Shown: positions 42,780 to 53,459 of the stretch, piece by piece
How the letters are laid out: the number at the start of each line of letters is the position of its first letter
How positions within the stretch are numbered: the stretch's first letter is position 1
NCBI GenBank assembly: GCA_030068075.1
Contig: CM057837.1
Coordinates: forward strand, 26,771,089 to 26,835,088
Direction: 5' to 3'
DNA: 64,000 bases
Source: Paguma larvata
Taxonomy: Eukaryota; Chordata; Mammalia; Carnivora; Viverridae
Program-made: the position numbers and the translations under genes
The notes under the pieces: generated by a model
Told to the model about the DNA's origin: nothing
Seen by the model: the letters and a program-made list of their open reading frames with translations, nothing else
The model's database searches: none

Positions 42780-43016
42780 TTCATAAAATTTGCTTATTAG
42801 GGGGAGAAATGGCCGATTAATTAAAGTTATATAAATAATTTATGTTGATCATAAAAAAATTAAAAACACCCATAGTCTTGGCACTTAGAAATAATCATTG
42901 TTAACATTTTTGGGTTTATCCTTGACAATTTTTTTTTCTATGCATGTGTAAGGTACATGGAGACCCTGGATCATGCTCTCTGTTGTAATTTGCTTTTCTC
43001 GTTAAACAACGCTCTG
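42780..43016 (-). repeat. Old L1M antisense fragment
   Basis: AAATAATCATTGTTAACATT, TTTTTCTATGCATGTGTAAGG and TGTAATTTGCTTTTCTCG resemble the complement of old L1M 3' ends. Confidence 0.55.
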
Positions 43017-43020
43017 TCAC

Positions 43021-43345
43021 AAGGGCTCTCCAAATGCAATCCCTGGACCACTGGCATCAACGTCATCTGGGCACTTAGAAATGTGAAGCAAGGGTGCTTG
43101 TTGGGATGAGCCCTGGGTGTCGTATGTAAGCGATGAATCTTGGGAATCTACTCCCGAAGTCAAGAGCATACTGCACACACTGTACCTTAGCTAACTTGAC
43201 AATAAATTATGTTAAAAAATGCAAATTCTGGAGCCCCATCCCAGGATCCTGAATGAGAAGGTCTGGAAGTGGGGCCATCGGTCTTGCTTTGGAGAGCCGT
43301 CCAGGTGGTCCTGATGCACAGTCGAGTGTGGGAACCCCTGCTCTG
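43021..43345 (+). mobile_element. MER5A hAT relic split by an L1 tail
   Basis: The left part (43021-43083) reads GGGCTCTCCAAATGCAATCC and GGCATCAACGTCATCTGGG; the right part (43221-43345) reads AAATTCTGGAGCCCCATCC, GAAGTGGGGCCATCG, CCAGGTGGTCCTGATGCACA and GTGGGAACCCCTGC. This is the MER5A order, a nonautonomous hAT-Charlie element. The gap is the L1 piece at 43084-43214. Confidence 0.82.
43084..43214 (+). mobile_element. Carnivore L1 3' terminus in MER5A
   Basis: TTGGGATGAGCCCTGGGTG, CGTATGTAAGCGATGAATC and CTAACTTGACAATAAATTATG are the last about 125 bp of a carnivore L1. The same string appears at the end of the L1 at 61070-61120. A short target duplication (AGAAATG at 43077-43083, AAAAATG at 43215-43221) flanks it. 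Confidence 0.85.
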
Positions 43346-43572
43346 CCCTCACTGTGTGAGTGTGTAAATATGTATGGATTCCTGTCACAATTTTTAATGA
43401 GTGATATTCCGATTTTTGGTTGCTCTAAGGAATGCTGCAAGGATCATCCTGGTGCTATCTTTGTGCTCTTTAATTATTTCCTCTGATACATGTCCACAAG
43501 TGTATGGACTGGGTCAAAGTGTAAGGCTTTAAATATTTATTTCCAAATTGCCCTCAAAAAGACCTTCTTTTT

Positions 43573-43753
43573 TTTCTTTTTAAGTGTATTTGTTTATTTA
43601 TTTTGAAGTGGGGAGAGGAAGAGAGAGAGAGAGAGGGAGAGGATCCCAAGCAGGGTCCACACGACATGGGGCTCGACCTCACAAACTGTGAGATCATGAC
43701 CTGAGCTGAAGTCAAGAGTTAGACGGTTAGTCGACTGAGCCACCCAGGTGCCC
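43573..43753 (-). mobile_element. CAN-SINE in L1M (first of three)
   Basis: Antisense; the body lacks most of the CTGTCAGCACAGAGCC segment (CCACACGACATGGGGCTC). Target duplication near AGACCTTCTT (43560-43569) against AGACTTCTT (43755-43763). Confidence 0.88.
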
Positions 43754-44103
43754 AAGACTTCTTAATTTACATTACTACCTACAATATAAGAGAATGCCTA
43801 TATATTGCAGCCTATTTTTGACAATTCTGCCCCTTCTTTTTTAAAATTCCTAATAATACAGGTAGGCCATTGAGTTTTAGCTTATATTTCTTTGATTACT
43901 GGTGATATTGAACTTTTGTAAGTGACTGTTGACAATATTTCTTTACTTGTGAATATCTCGTTAAAGCCCTTTACCCAAATTTCTATCGAATTTTCACATA
44001 TACATTTCTAGTAGAATTTAATTTACTATCAAGTAGTAAGAATACTAACCCCTGAATATCACATATTTTGAAAATAGATTTTTTGGTTTATTTGCCTTTT
44101 GAC

Positions 44104-44308
44104 TTTTTAAAACATGTTTAATTATTTTTGAGAAAGAGAGACAGAGTGCAAGTGAGAGAGGGGCAGAGAGAGGGAGACAGAATCCGAAGCAGGTTCCAGG
44201 CTCCGAGCTGTCAGCACACAGCCGATGCAGGGCACAAACTCACTAACCATGAGATCGTGACCTGAGCTGAAGTTGGACGCTTAAATGACTGAGCCACCCA
44301 GGCACCCC
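44104..44308 (-). mobile_element. CAN-SINE in L1M (second)
   Basis: Target duplication TATTTGCCTTTTGAC (44089-44103) against TATTTGCCTTTTAAC (44309-44323), one mismatch. Felid body with a small deletion (CACACAGCCGATGC). Confidence 0.94.
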
Positions 44309-44685
44309 TATTTGCCTTTTAACATTATTGCTTTTTGTTAAAATTTTTTTTTCTTTTTGCTATTTAGAATAAGCTTAACATTTTAATGTCATGAAATTTT
44401 GTTTTGGTGACATTCTTTGAAAGGATTTACTGTCAAGTTTTATATAAATGTTTACATCTTTTCTTAGTCTTTTACTTTAAATTGTTTAATCTCTGTGTAA
44501 TTTTTGTAGCTGTAAATTGTCTTTTGTTTCCAAATGGTTGTCCCTAGATTCTTTATTGGCTAGTCCCAATTTTCCTGTTTGAACTGCAATTCAAACCTTA
44601 TTGTAAGTACAGTTTTTTATGGCTTGCATCTGCTTTTGAATTTCTTGGTCCATTTAATTAATCTATTTCTACAGGAGTCAGTTTT

Positions 44686-44905
44686 AAAAATTTTTTTTTA
44701 ACATTTATTTATTTTTAAGACACAGAGAAAGACAGAGTATAAGCAGGGGAGGGACAGAGAGAGAGACACACATGGAATCTGAAGCAGGCTCCAGGCTCCG
44801 ATCTGTTAACACAGAGCCCAGCACGGGGCTTGAACTCACAAGTCACAAGATCATGACCTGAGCTGAAGTCGGACATTTAACCGGCTGAGCCACCCAGGTG
44901 CCCCT
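44686..44905 (-). mobile_element. CAN-SINE in L1M (third)
   Basis: Exact target duplication GGAGTCAGTTTT at 44674-44685 and 44906-44917. Full-length, felid subtype. Confidence 0.95.
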
Positions 44906-45600
44906 GGAGTCAGTTTTGATTTTCAGAATTTAATACATTTTAGTAATTGGAAAGACAAATACTCTACTCTTTTTTCTTCCCCCAGACTCTTTTCCCCAAC
45001 TATTCTTACGTATCATATTGTCTTCAAATACACTTTAGTCGATTGGAAAGAAGTCTTAGAATTTTGACTTAGATTACATTAAATCCATAGTGTCCCTGGT
45101 CAGTGTTAGTATCTTTAAATATCAGGTCTTTCTATTGTGTGACACGCTATGTTTTCTACAATTATTCAGATATCCTTTTACATTCCTGAGTAGAGTTTTA
45201 TGGTTCTTATCATATAGATTACAGTCATTTTATGATGCCTTAATTTCTAGAATTATATGTTTATGAGTGCTATGAAGCCCGTATTTTCTAAGTACTTATG
45301 GACATGTTCTTGATTTCTGTAAACTAATTTTATAACTATCCACCTCATTGAAGCCTCTTATTAGTTCTAATATTTCCTCATGGGGTTTTCAAGTAGGACA
45401 GTGATGATGATTTTCACCTGCAGTTTCCAGCATTTATTCCTGCTGTTTCTCATTCTTTTGTAATGTATTAGTTGGTACTTCCAGAACAATGTTTAACAGT
45501 CATCATAAGTAGGCATCTTTGTTTTCTTCCTGCCTTTTAAAGGCGGTGTCTTCCATTTAAAAGTTAATCATGATACTGGCTGTTAGCTTAAAAAAGCATA

Positions 45601-46365
45601 TTTTATATGTCTGTATATGTATACATCGGCACACACATATACATACACACATCCATCCATCCATCATGTCTGTTGTAGCTTCCATTCCTGATTTACTAAG
45701 AGTCTTTTTTTAAAAGCACAGACATCACATTTTATCAATGTGCCTTCGGGATCTATCAAGGCGATAATGGGCTCTTCTGTCCTTGCCCTATTTCACAATT
45801 ATTTTCAATTTAACATTTGTTCAGCGTCTACTATGTTGCTAGTTATTTTGCTAAAAAACAGAGATACAAGGATAAATCAGAAAAGCTAAGTTGTTTGGCT
45901 TCACAGCTCTCAGCAAATAGGGGCTGCCGAAGAGAAAGAAGGCTGGCTGTGTGGACGCCGGTGTTGTCATTCACCTGCGGCCAGGAAACACCACGGGAAC
46001 ATGGACGTCTGGAGTTCACATCCTGGTGACTCCCTGCGATCTCCTGAAGGATCTCAAAACAAACAAAACGAAACAAAACAAAACAAAACAAAACAAAACA
46101 AAGCCTATTAAAACCGTGCACACGCACGTTTAAATCAGGCATCTAGGTTGATGAACACAGTAGCTAAAATGATAGTATGATCGAATGGACTGAGGTCCTC
46201 AGCTTTCCTGCAGGGGATGCTGGTAGCTAGTTATTTTAAACCCCCAAATTGGGGTGGTTCAGTTTGCTCGGTGATATGGCTATTATTACGGCTATTGTAA
46301 TTATTAGGTTGATCCATATGAAACTGCCGCTTTTATAGGTAAAGTATGGTCAACTCTCTGATCTA
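45601..46365. other. Simple repeats and non-repeat sequence
   Basis: 45600-45665 has a (CA)/(TA)-rich run and (CCAT)n. 45815-45930 starts like an old repeat (TTGTTCAGCGTCTACTATG). 46055-46101 is (AAAAC)n. 46296-46340 (TTATTAGGTTGATCCATATG) has a mariner-terminus flavour, too short to call. Confidence 0.45.
46055..46101 (+). repeat. (AAAAC)n microsatellite
   Basis: About nine AAAAC/AAAC units, one with a G substitution. It may be the tail of an unrecognised retroposed copy. Confidence 0.93.
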
Positions 46366-46369
46366 ACCT

Positions 46370-46615
46370 AACATTATTAATAATGACTATTTATTATCTA
46401 TTATGTATCAGCCATTGCATTGGTATTTTCTACACGCTATATAATTTTGTTTCTAGAACGACTCCATGAGGTGGGAACTATCGTCCCAATCTACAGATGA
46501 GAAAACAAGCTCAGAGAAGTTAAGGAAGTCTTTGAAAGTCACACAGCTGGTAACTGGTAGAGCCAGGAGGCAGATTCAGGTCAGTCTGACCCCAAATCTT
46601 AGGCTTTTTGACCAC
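46370..46615 (-). repeat. MIR SINE, near full length
   Basis: Antisense MIR: TGACTATTTATTATCTATTATG, CTCCATGAGGTGGGAACTATC, ACAGATGAGAAAACAAGCTC, AGTCACACAGCTGGTAACTGG, TCAGTCTGACCCCAAATC. Confidence 0.9.
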
Positions 46616-46751
46616 AGGACAGTCTTAGGTCAACTTCATTTACTGGTTTACAGGCCGACCCAGAGAGGGAGTAAAGTCTGCTCATTTCAGACAGTCTCTG
46701 ACTGGAGAGGGGTGTGTGCACTGTGGAAACTTCCTAGCTTCCAGTCTGTAG

Positions 46752-46926
46752 GGCAGGAGCTTTCAGAATGTGGTCTGCAGACTCAGCATCACCTGGGAAC
46801 TTGTTAGACACGCCAGCATCACCCCACCCCAGACCTGCTGAATTAGAAACTCCAGTGGGCGGGGCCAGCAGTCTGTGTTAAGAAGCCCTCCAGGTGGCTT
46901 TCACGCTAGCGTTTGAAAACCAGGGT
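46752..46926 (+). mobile_element. MER5A hAT relic
   Basis: TTTCAGAATGTGGTCTGCAG, CAGCATCACCTGGGAACTTG, GACCTGCTGAATTAGAAAC, CCAGTGGGCGGGGCCAGC, AAGCCCTCCAGGTGGC, GCGTTTGAAAACCAGGG: full-length MER5A order. Confidence 0.9.
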
Positions 46927-46929
46927 CCT

Positions 46930-47135
46930 TAGGTAACAGTAATGACTGCTAACTTGTCCTGAGCACTCGCTCCGCCCCAGATCTGAACCCTTCCTCTGGG
47001 AGTCCCGACAAGGTAGGGGTTTATAATCATCATAATTCCTACTTCTGCCCAGGCAGGATTGGAGCCTGACTGAGGGTGACTGGATTGCCTGGGACTCTGC
47101 AGGAAGCAGGTGGTCGAGTCTGGGTTTGAACCCGG
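46930..47135 (-). repeat. MIR SINE, diverged
   Basis: GACTGCTAACTTGTCCTGAG, CCCGACAAGGTAGGGG, TTATAATCATCATAATTCC and CTGGGTTTGAACCCGGTCC at the right edge. Confidence 0.65.
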
Positions 47136-48904
47136 TCCTTCAGAAAGATCCGATGGCCTGAATCACTATGTTCAGTCGCCCTCTGCGAATCAGATTGAGA
47201 AGCCCGTAGAGACTTATTCTCTGTGGAGTGTCTTCAGCAAAGGGTGGCTGGAGAAAAGATGATACCAACGTAGGGCCAGGGCCTGGGAGGAGATGACACA
47301 GCCCATCTCCGTGGGCATCTTTAGGATGGGGAAGACAGGAAGCCATGGTTTTGGCATAAAAGTTCCCATTGAGGAGGCCAGGGCATTCCAGATAAGGAAC
47401 CCTTGTTTTCCTTCCCAAGGGCCGGATGCCGTGATTCAGGCACTTTGCGGCAATGGCATTTCATCTGCAGAATGCCCAGTGTGAGTCGGGGGCTTTGTAT
47501 GTTGAGGGTCTTACTGGGGATTATCGTAAGGCAAGAATAATGGTGATATTGTTTGCAGAGCCAAGGAGGAAAATCAGAGCCGGGTGGAGGATTTATTTTT
47601 CCTCCATAAAGCTGACGGGGCGCGGGGAGTGGGGGGAGCTCTTCAAAAGTTCACTGACTGTGGCGCTAAGTCTCTCCGTTTGGAAACACCTCTGGATGAC
47701 ATGGGCAGATTCCCAGCTAATACTGTGCACACCCCTCTATCACCAAGCATCCAATTCCCAGCGAATTTTGCAATATACTGACAGTAATGGAAAGCAAAAT
47801 GATCTCTAAATAATGGTTTAAGATGGCTACTTGATAAAGGGCCCTGCAATAATTATGATCAATGGAGCATGGATTCAATATATATTGCCCATTTAGATGC
47901 CCCAGATTAGCTTAACAGCTTTCTTTAATGTTCTGGGTATTTTGTGTGTGCGTTTGTCTGTGTGTGTGTGCGCACGCGTGCGCGTATGTGTGAGAGAGGG
48001 AAGAAGGAGAGAGAGAAGAGAAGGGAGGGAGGGAGAGGCAGCCTGCAAGCTGCTATGAGCATTACTTGGCTTCACCTTGATCAATGTGGTTGAGGCGACA
48101 CCGCGCTGAGGAAAGGAAATTGGGATTCAGAAGTCGTGTGATCCATTACCAAGAGAAAGCACTCAGGTGTCATGTGTTTCAGACAAGGGCCTTTGTGGAG
48201 GGAGGTGGGAGCAGGGAACGGGGTGGAGGAGAGACACCTGATATGAGTTTAGTCATTTTGCGGAGGGCACTTTCTGGATGACGATTTGGTGTAATCACGG
48301 AAATTAGGCATGCAGGCAGTCGGCCAAAAGAATCCCTCAACATCCCGAGCACAAGCGCCATCCACTAAGTGAGCTGGACAGGACTCGTTTGGGAAAGCTG
48401 GGCTAGCCGTGGAAATGTGTCTTACGGGAAGAGGGGGGAAATGATTTACTTGACATTGGTCCTAATCCTCCCCTCCCCAGTCCGCCCTCCTCCTCCCCCC
48501 CCAAGAAGGAAATTTTCCATGACAGCCTGTCTAGAAATCTGGGTCCGTTCCCTACCTTTTATGTTTTTGGGTTGATCCCAGGTAACACACAGGGTCTGTG
48601 ATCAGCGTGTAATGATGAGGGCAGTGTGCCATATGGGCTGAAATTCCTTGGGATAATGAGGATAAAATGATTGCAGTCTCAGCCCTGACTCGCTTTGATT
48701 TGTCAGTTAAAATAAAGGCCCCGTCTCCGCCCGTTCATGAAAGGGCATCGGTAGGAAGTGTCGCTGCTCACAGGAGGAGAAGCCAGTCCCCTAAGCCCAA
48801 TAATCTCCGCCGATGTCCCTGCTGATTGGGAGTGGGTGAGGGGTTAATGGACTCAGTGATTGTTTGGCCCGGAAAGGCAGCAGGCGTTTAGGTCTTAGGA
48901 AGGG
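47136..48904. other. Non-repeat sequence with candidate conserved parts
   Basis: 47690-47890 and 48620-48870 are repeat-free with low decay (GATAATGAGGATAAAATG, GACTCGCTTTGATTTGTCAG, CCCAATAATCTCCGCCGATG, CTGATTGGGAGTGG). The tract at 47959-47992 is alternating purine-pyrimidine. No credible exon. Confidence 0.4.
47959..47992. repeat. (TG)n/(CG)n alternating tract
   Basis: About 34 bp alternating purine-pyrimidine with TGCGCACGCG core, like the tract at 30200-30236; Z-DNA-prone. A GA-rich run follows (47992-48036). Confidence 0.9.
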
Positions 48905-48907
48905 TAG

Positions 48908-49225
48908 CTGGTGTTCCGTGAGCATTTACTATGTGCTGGGGGCTTTTGGGCAGGGCCTCTCGAACTGTGACGTAGACATAAATCACCCAGGGAGCTTGTT
49001 AAAATGCAGATTCTGATTCAGTAGGTCTGGGGTGGGGCCCGAGGGTCCACATTTCCAGTAGGATCTGGGTGGTGTCAAGGGTCCAGTGCCACAGGAACCC
49101 CACAAGCTAGGTGCCACCATGGGTCCTATTCCACAGAGGAAGACATGACTCAACACTTAAAGAGGTCCAGGGTCTTGCAGAATGTGTCACATCTCTTAAA
49201 TGAATGACAGGTCTGAGATTGAGGC
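48908..49225 (-). repeat. MIR SINE interrupted by MER5A
   Basis: The left piece (48908-48950) reads GTGAGCATTTACTATGTGCTG; the right piece (about 49090-49225) reads CCTATTCCACAGAGGAAGAC, CAACACTTAAAGAGGTCC and GTCTGAGATTGAGG. Both are antisense MIR, in order, with MER5A between. Confidence 0.75.
48951..49088 (+). mobile_element. MER5A-type hAT relic in MIR
   Basis: CAGGGCCTCTCGAACTGTG, AATCACCCAGGGAGCTTG, AAAATGCAGATTCTGATTC, AGTAGGTCTGGGGTGGGGCC. An 8-bp target duplication is not visible. Confidence 0.85.
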
Positions 49226-49388
49226 ACTTCCTCCATCCTTCCCTCCCCTCTGGGGCCGCGGCCATGGGGGTGATGCATGGTGGAATAACAAGACAGGAGC
49301 CACCAGCGTTCCTGAGTGGCTGCTTGGAGGACAGGTGGCCTGCCGAGTCCCCCAACCCAGATGGCGTGAGCAAGAAATATGCTTAGTG

Positions 49389-49610
49389 GGGCGCCTGGGA
49401 GGCTCAGTCGGTTAAGCGTCAGACTCTTGATTTTTGGCTCAGGTCAGGATTTTGCAGTTCATGTGATCGATCCCCACATTGGGTTCTACCGGCTGATAGC
49501 GTAGAGGCTGCTTGGGGTTCTCTCTCTCCCTCTCTCTCTGCCCCCGCTGCCCCCTAGCTTGTGTGCACCCTTTCTTTCTCAAAATAAATAAACTTAAAAA
49601 AAAAAAAAAA
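49389..49610 (+). mobile_element. CAN-SINE, older subtype
   Basis: Head GGGGCGCCTGGGAGGCTCAG, degraded body (GGCTGATAGCGTAGAGGCTG), tail (A)14. Weak target duplication GAAATATGCTTAGTG (49374-49388) against GAAATACACTTGGGTG (49611-49626). Confidence 0.92.
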
Positions 49611-49626
49611 GAAATACACTTGGGTG

Positions 49627-50532
49627 TGCAAAGCCACTGAGATTCTAGGACTTGTCCAGTATAGTGGCTAGTGCATGGTATCCTGACAAGCGCCATCAGG
49701 TTCAACCGCTCCCTGGGCTCCTCGTGATTCCCACTGGCCCCCGGTTTGTCCAGGGCATCAAATTGTGAACCAGCTGTCCAAGTGGGGCTGGGGAGAAAAT
49801 GGATGCAAGGGGGGCCCCTCAAGGAGTCCTGGGAGGGGGAAGGTGACGCCGGTGTTACTTCTGAGCCCTCAGAGTGGTAACGCTGAGCCTTAGGGCTTCG
49901 CTCAGCTCATCAACACCTCAGACCAATTTTCAAATGCTCCAGGCTTGATTAAACCCAAGGCACCGTTTGCAAAATGCTTCCTCCCCCACCTTAATTGTTT
50001 AGATTGTGCAGAATTTGAGTAAAATCTAATCCAGATGTTTCTGATTCGCTTAAGTTGAAATCACCAGAAAAAGCTCTTAGGTTGCTATTTGATGTTAAGA
50101 GGTTTTTCAAGCATTTTCCCCCGGTCTTAATCGGAGAGGTCACATTTGGATGGGGTAAAGCAGTCCCAGGCACCTAGAGGTTTCATCTGATTTGATTTGA
50201 AAACCCGTTTTTGTGAAATCTGAGTCAGAACTCAATTTCACTTTGACCTCCTTTTCAAATCCCTACCATGAGAATCTCAAAGAGAGAGCTGGAGTAATTT
50301 GCGTGCAGTTGATATCAGGGACGCTGGCCTTCTCCGGCTCTGTGAACTGCCTGGAATGGCCACTCCCTTCATCAAAGACAGGAGGAGCAACTGGGCCAGG
50401 TGAGCACACTGATTTCGCTTTACTTTGCTACTTGGGCATTTGCTGAGCTGCAGCCAGCCAGCCAGCCTGGCACCAAGTGTCTGAGAGCTGATAAATGAAT
50501 TCTTATGCAAAGTTATCCTCCATAGTCTAGGG
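49627..50532. other. Non-repeat sequence, no gene seen
   Basis: 50020-50110 (GATTCGCTTAAGTTGAAATC) and 50190-50260 are repeat-free and low-decay; possible regulatory sequence. No exon recognised. Confidence 0.4.
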
Positions 50533-51009
50533 TAGTGGTTCTCAAAGTGTGGGCCCCGACTGGTACCATCAGCATCACCTGGGAGCATCACCTAGGAACT
50601 TGTGAATTTGTGAACCCCATCTAAGTATTTAGGAATTTGTCCATTTCTTCCAGATTGCCGAGTTTGGTGGCATATAATTTTTCATAGTATTCTGTGACAA
50701 TTGCTTTTATTTCTGAGGGGTTGGTTGTAATTACTCCCTTTTCATTCATGATTTTATCTATTTGAGTTCTCTCTCTTTTCTTTTTGAGAAGCCTGGCTAG
50801 GGGTTTGTCTATTTTGTTTATTTTTTCAAAGAACCAGCTTTTGGGTTCATTGATCTGTTCCACTACTTTTTCTGTTTCCATATGATTAATTTGTGCAAGC
50901 CCCATCTAAATATACTGAATATGAGATTCCAGAGGTAGGGTCCAGTGGCTGTAGCCGAGTAAGTCCTCCAGGTGACTCGGACGCTCCCTGAAATTTGAGA
51001 ATCACTGGT
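50533..51009 (+). mobile_element. MER5A hAT relic split by an L1 fragment
   Basis: The left part TAGTGGTTCTCAAAGTGTGG, ATCAGCATCACCTGGG and GGAACTTGTGAATTTG continues at 50900 with CCCCATCTAAATATACTGAA, GAGATTCCAGAGGTAGGG, AAGTCCTCCAGGTGACTCGG and TTTGAGAATCACTGG. Complete MER5A when the insert is removed. Confidence 0.9.
50625..50899 (-). mobile_element. Internal L1 ORF2 fragment lacking the 3' end
   Basis: The minus frame across this segment is open and reads [20 protein letters not shown], then [37 protein letters not shown]: the L1 ORF2 segment between endonuclease and reverse transcriptase. No 3' UTR, no poly(A). It is flanked by exact CCCCATCTAA at 50615-50624 and 50900-50909. Both ends of the LINE are missing, which target-primed integration from the poly(A) does not normally produce. 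Confidence 0.93.
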
Positions 51010-52650
51010 CTATAGGCCCTCTGGGTAATACTTGTCATCTTATTCCTAGGATTTTGCAGAGATTGAAGAGATAACATTATCACATGATTGAAGACACTCA
51101 GAACCAGGCTCTATTTACCCAGGGCTCCCAGAGTGACCTTTCTGATTGAGTTGGAAGGCCAAAGAAATCAAACAATCACTCCAGTTGGCTTTTGTTTTTC
51201 CCCTCTGAATTAACTTTAAAACTTTTTTTGTACAGTGTCTGCATTGAATGGTTGCTTGAGGGGGGGCAGTATAGATGCAGCCCGAAGTCCTGTATTAAAC
51301 AGTGGCACCCTCGAAGTGAAAATTCTTTCGGGAGTCACTGTAGGTTTTGGAAGCTTGGAAAACGCCAGTTCCCACAATGTTCAAGCTTTTATGACACGCA
51401 CACAGAGGGATCACTTGGGTTGGCAATGAATGTGACAGGGTCTCCTCCCATCCCTGAGTTTATTCATGCAGACTTAAATCTGTCTGATGTCAGCTGAGTT
51501 TCTTCTACATTCTAGAACTGTCCTGGAAGGTCTTGGGGCTTCCTACCAGAGACTGAGCTCAAGTTCCCAGACTAGAGGTTGGTAAGGCCAAGTAAATGAA
51601 TAGTCAATAAAACAAAGTTCTGGACTGAGCATTTCCTTGCCACAGTGGGAATGGAGGACAGCAGCATGGGTCGAGGGGTGGTTATGCAGGACTTTGCGGA
51701 AATCTGGGTCTTCGAGATCAGGATTCCCCAGGTAGGCTAGGGTGGTGCACAGGGAGGTGTGAAGGATCCGCAGTGTGTTAGACTGTCTGGGGTTCAGGGA
51801 GCTTGAGGGCAAGATGAAGCTGGAGATGGTGGGGCCAGTTCATGAAGCGCCTCCTCTGACATCCCAAGTTCCTTCTATTCCTTGGAATCCTGTCGAAACC
51901 TATCTTTCAAGGAACATTCCGTGGGGTCCATGTCACTCTTCCTCCTTTCTCTCCAGCTCTCTCAGCATTCTCAGTATGTGGAAGAGCAGAGAGGTGTGGT
52001 GGACAGTACCAGGGTCCAGAGTCAGAGACGCAAAGCTAAGAAGTGCCCAGTAGGTGTCACCTGCTGTGGTGTCAGGGGTGACGCCAGAAGTACTGTCATC
52101 ACCTGCAGGACGGAGGCCACAGTCCTTCGCTTTGCATCAGCTCCTTCTCCTATCATTTCAACACTCTCTTCCTGGCCTCACGGTTCACCAGACTGACCAT
52201 TCCTCGGCACTCCGTGCTCATTTCTACCTTGCCCTCTGTTCATGTCACTCCAGGAGCCTTCTCTGGCCACCCAATGACATGGTCAGCCCCTCTGTGAACT
52301 TCCAGAACTTAGTGTCTGTCCCTTAAGTATATGGACCCTCAGGAGACTTTGGTTTATTTTGTTCTTATTGAGGCTTCTATTTTCTCTCCTCGCCTTAACT
52401 TCACATACACGCCAATGGAGACCTATGCCCTGAGTGAGCTAATGAAAACGTGAGTGGTAGCCTGGAAGGTGGGTGGTCCATCGCAGGTTTGGTAAGCCTT
52501 GTACCAATAGCTCCGATTTCTTCTTCACAGGGAAACTAAGCCGTAAATCACGGGCCTGCATTAACCATGTTAACAATAAATCATCAGGACTTTTTAATTT
52601 TTTGTATAGGAGAGAAGAGTTTGTTGAAAGTGTAGGTGTATATTTCCAGA
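51010..52650. other. Mostly non-repeat sequence
   Basis: 52085-52325 may be a diverged L2-like piece (ATGTCACTCCAGGAGCCTTC, TCTGTGAACTTCCAGAAC). Frames of 60-104 codons show no recognisable protein. No exon evident. Confidence 0.4.
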
Positions 52651-52652
52651 TC

Positions 52653-53125
52653 TAAATCTGATCACATGACGCCTCTGCTTAAAACCTACAATGGCTCTGT
52701 ATTTCTCCTATGCTGAAGTTCACATGCCTTTATTATGGCCTCAAGCTATGCACAGGCTGGGTCTGTCCAGCTTCTTCCACCCCTTGGTTTTCGGGGTCCA
52801 GGCTCCTGCATACTCAAGGGCTCCCGGGGCCTTGAATGGGCATTTTCTCGTACCACCACACCTTCAAGCAAGAGCTTCTCTTCAACTCCCAGGTTCTGTC
52901 CTCTCCTCCATCACCTGGCCGGTCCTCGTTCGATCAGGAACTTGTGTGTCTCCTCTTGCGGAAAGGGGCTTCCCTGAGCCTCTTCTGTAAGTTAAGTGCC
53001 TTCCATGTGGTCTAGTAGTGCCATGGACAACTCCTCTCACTGTGTTCATTCTGCTTTTATTGCATTTGCCTTTGTCTTCTGAGGCAATGCGCTCCCTGAG
53101 GTCAGGGACATTTTCCAGTTCGGGG
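52653..53125 (+). repeat. L2 LINE 3' region
   Basis: Classic L2 order: ATCTGATCACATGACGCC, TGCTTAAAACCTACAATGG, GCATACTCAAGGGCTCC, GAGCTTCTCTTCAACTCCC, GGGCTTCCCTGAGCC, TTCATTCTGCTTTTATTGC, TCCCTGAGGTCAGGGACATT. The 99-codon plus frame here is a relic of LINE coding or chance, not a gene. Confidence 0.85.
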
Positions 53126-53459
53126 TGGATAGGTTGGAGGCTCTCAATTTTTGGTTCCACAAACAAATGAATACTTGGCTGAAAAGGTGGGAACCAGGGC
53201 TCTGCAGGTCAGAATAGCACTCACTGTGTAAAACTTCTCACAAGCAATGTCTCTGCTGGAGACCATCGGTAGCTTCCGGGCACCGCAGGAAGTGCCATTT
53301 GTGCCAGCCCGTAGTATCTTCTGCTGAGGGTTTGAGCAAATCCTCTTAAATGACTGACTCCATTTGTGGACCTTTATTGACATACAATCTTGCTACTGAA
53401 AACCTGTCATGATAGTTTCACATTTCAAAGTGTTGCGAGAATGTGCCTAGGTTGAAACT
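53126..53459. other. Non-repeat sequence
   Basis: Nothing recognised; leads into the candidate conserved block. Confidence 0.4.

Larger units (their letters stand above)
43360..45600 (-). repeat. Old L1M ORF2 region, antisense, carrying three SINEs
   Basis: The plus strand is the complement of L1 ORF2: TGCTCTAAGGAATGCTGCAAGG, GGACTGGGTCAAAGTGTAAGG, AAATTGCCCTCAAAAAG, then the AT-rich ACTGGTGATATTGAAC, CCCTTTACCCAAATTTC, TTCTTGGTCCATTTAATTAATC and later GTAATGTATTAGTTGG segments. About 1.65 kb after subtracting SINEs; full of stops. It may consist of one element or two adjoining pieces. Confidence 0.7.

Noticed and set aside
46290..46345. Mariner-type terminal repeat (TTATTAGGTTGATCC)
   Set aside because: Too short and no partner terminus found nearby.
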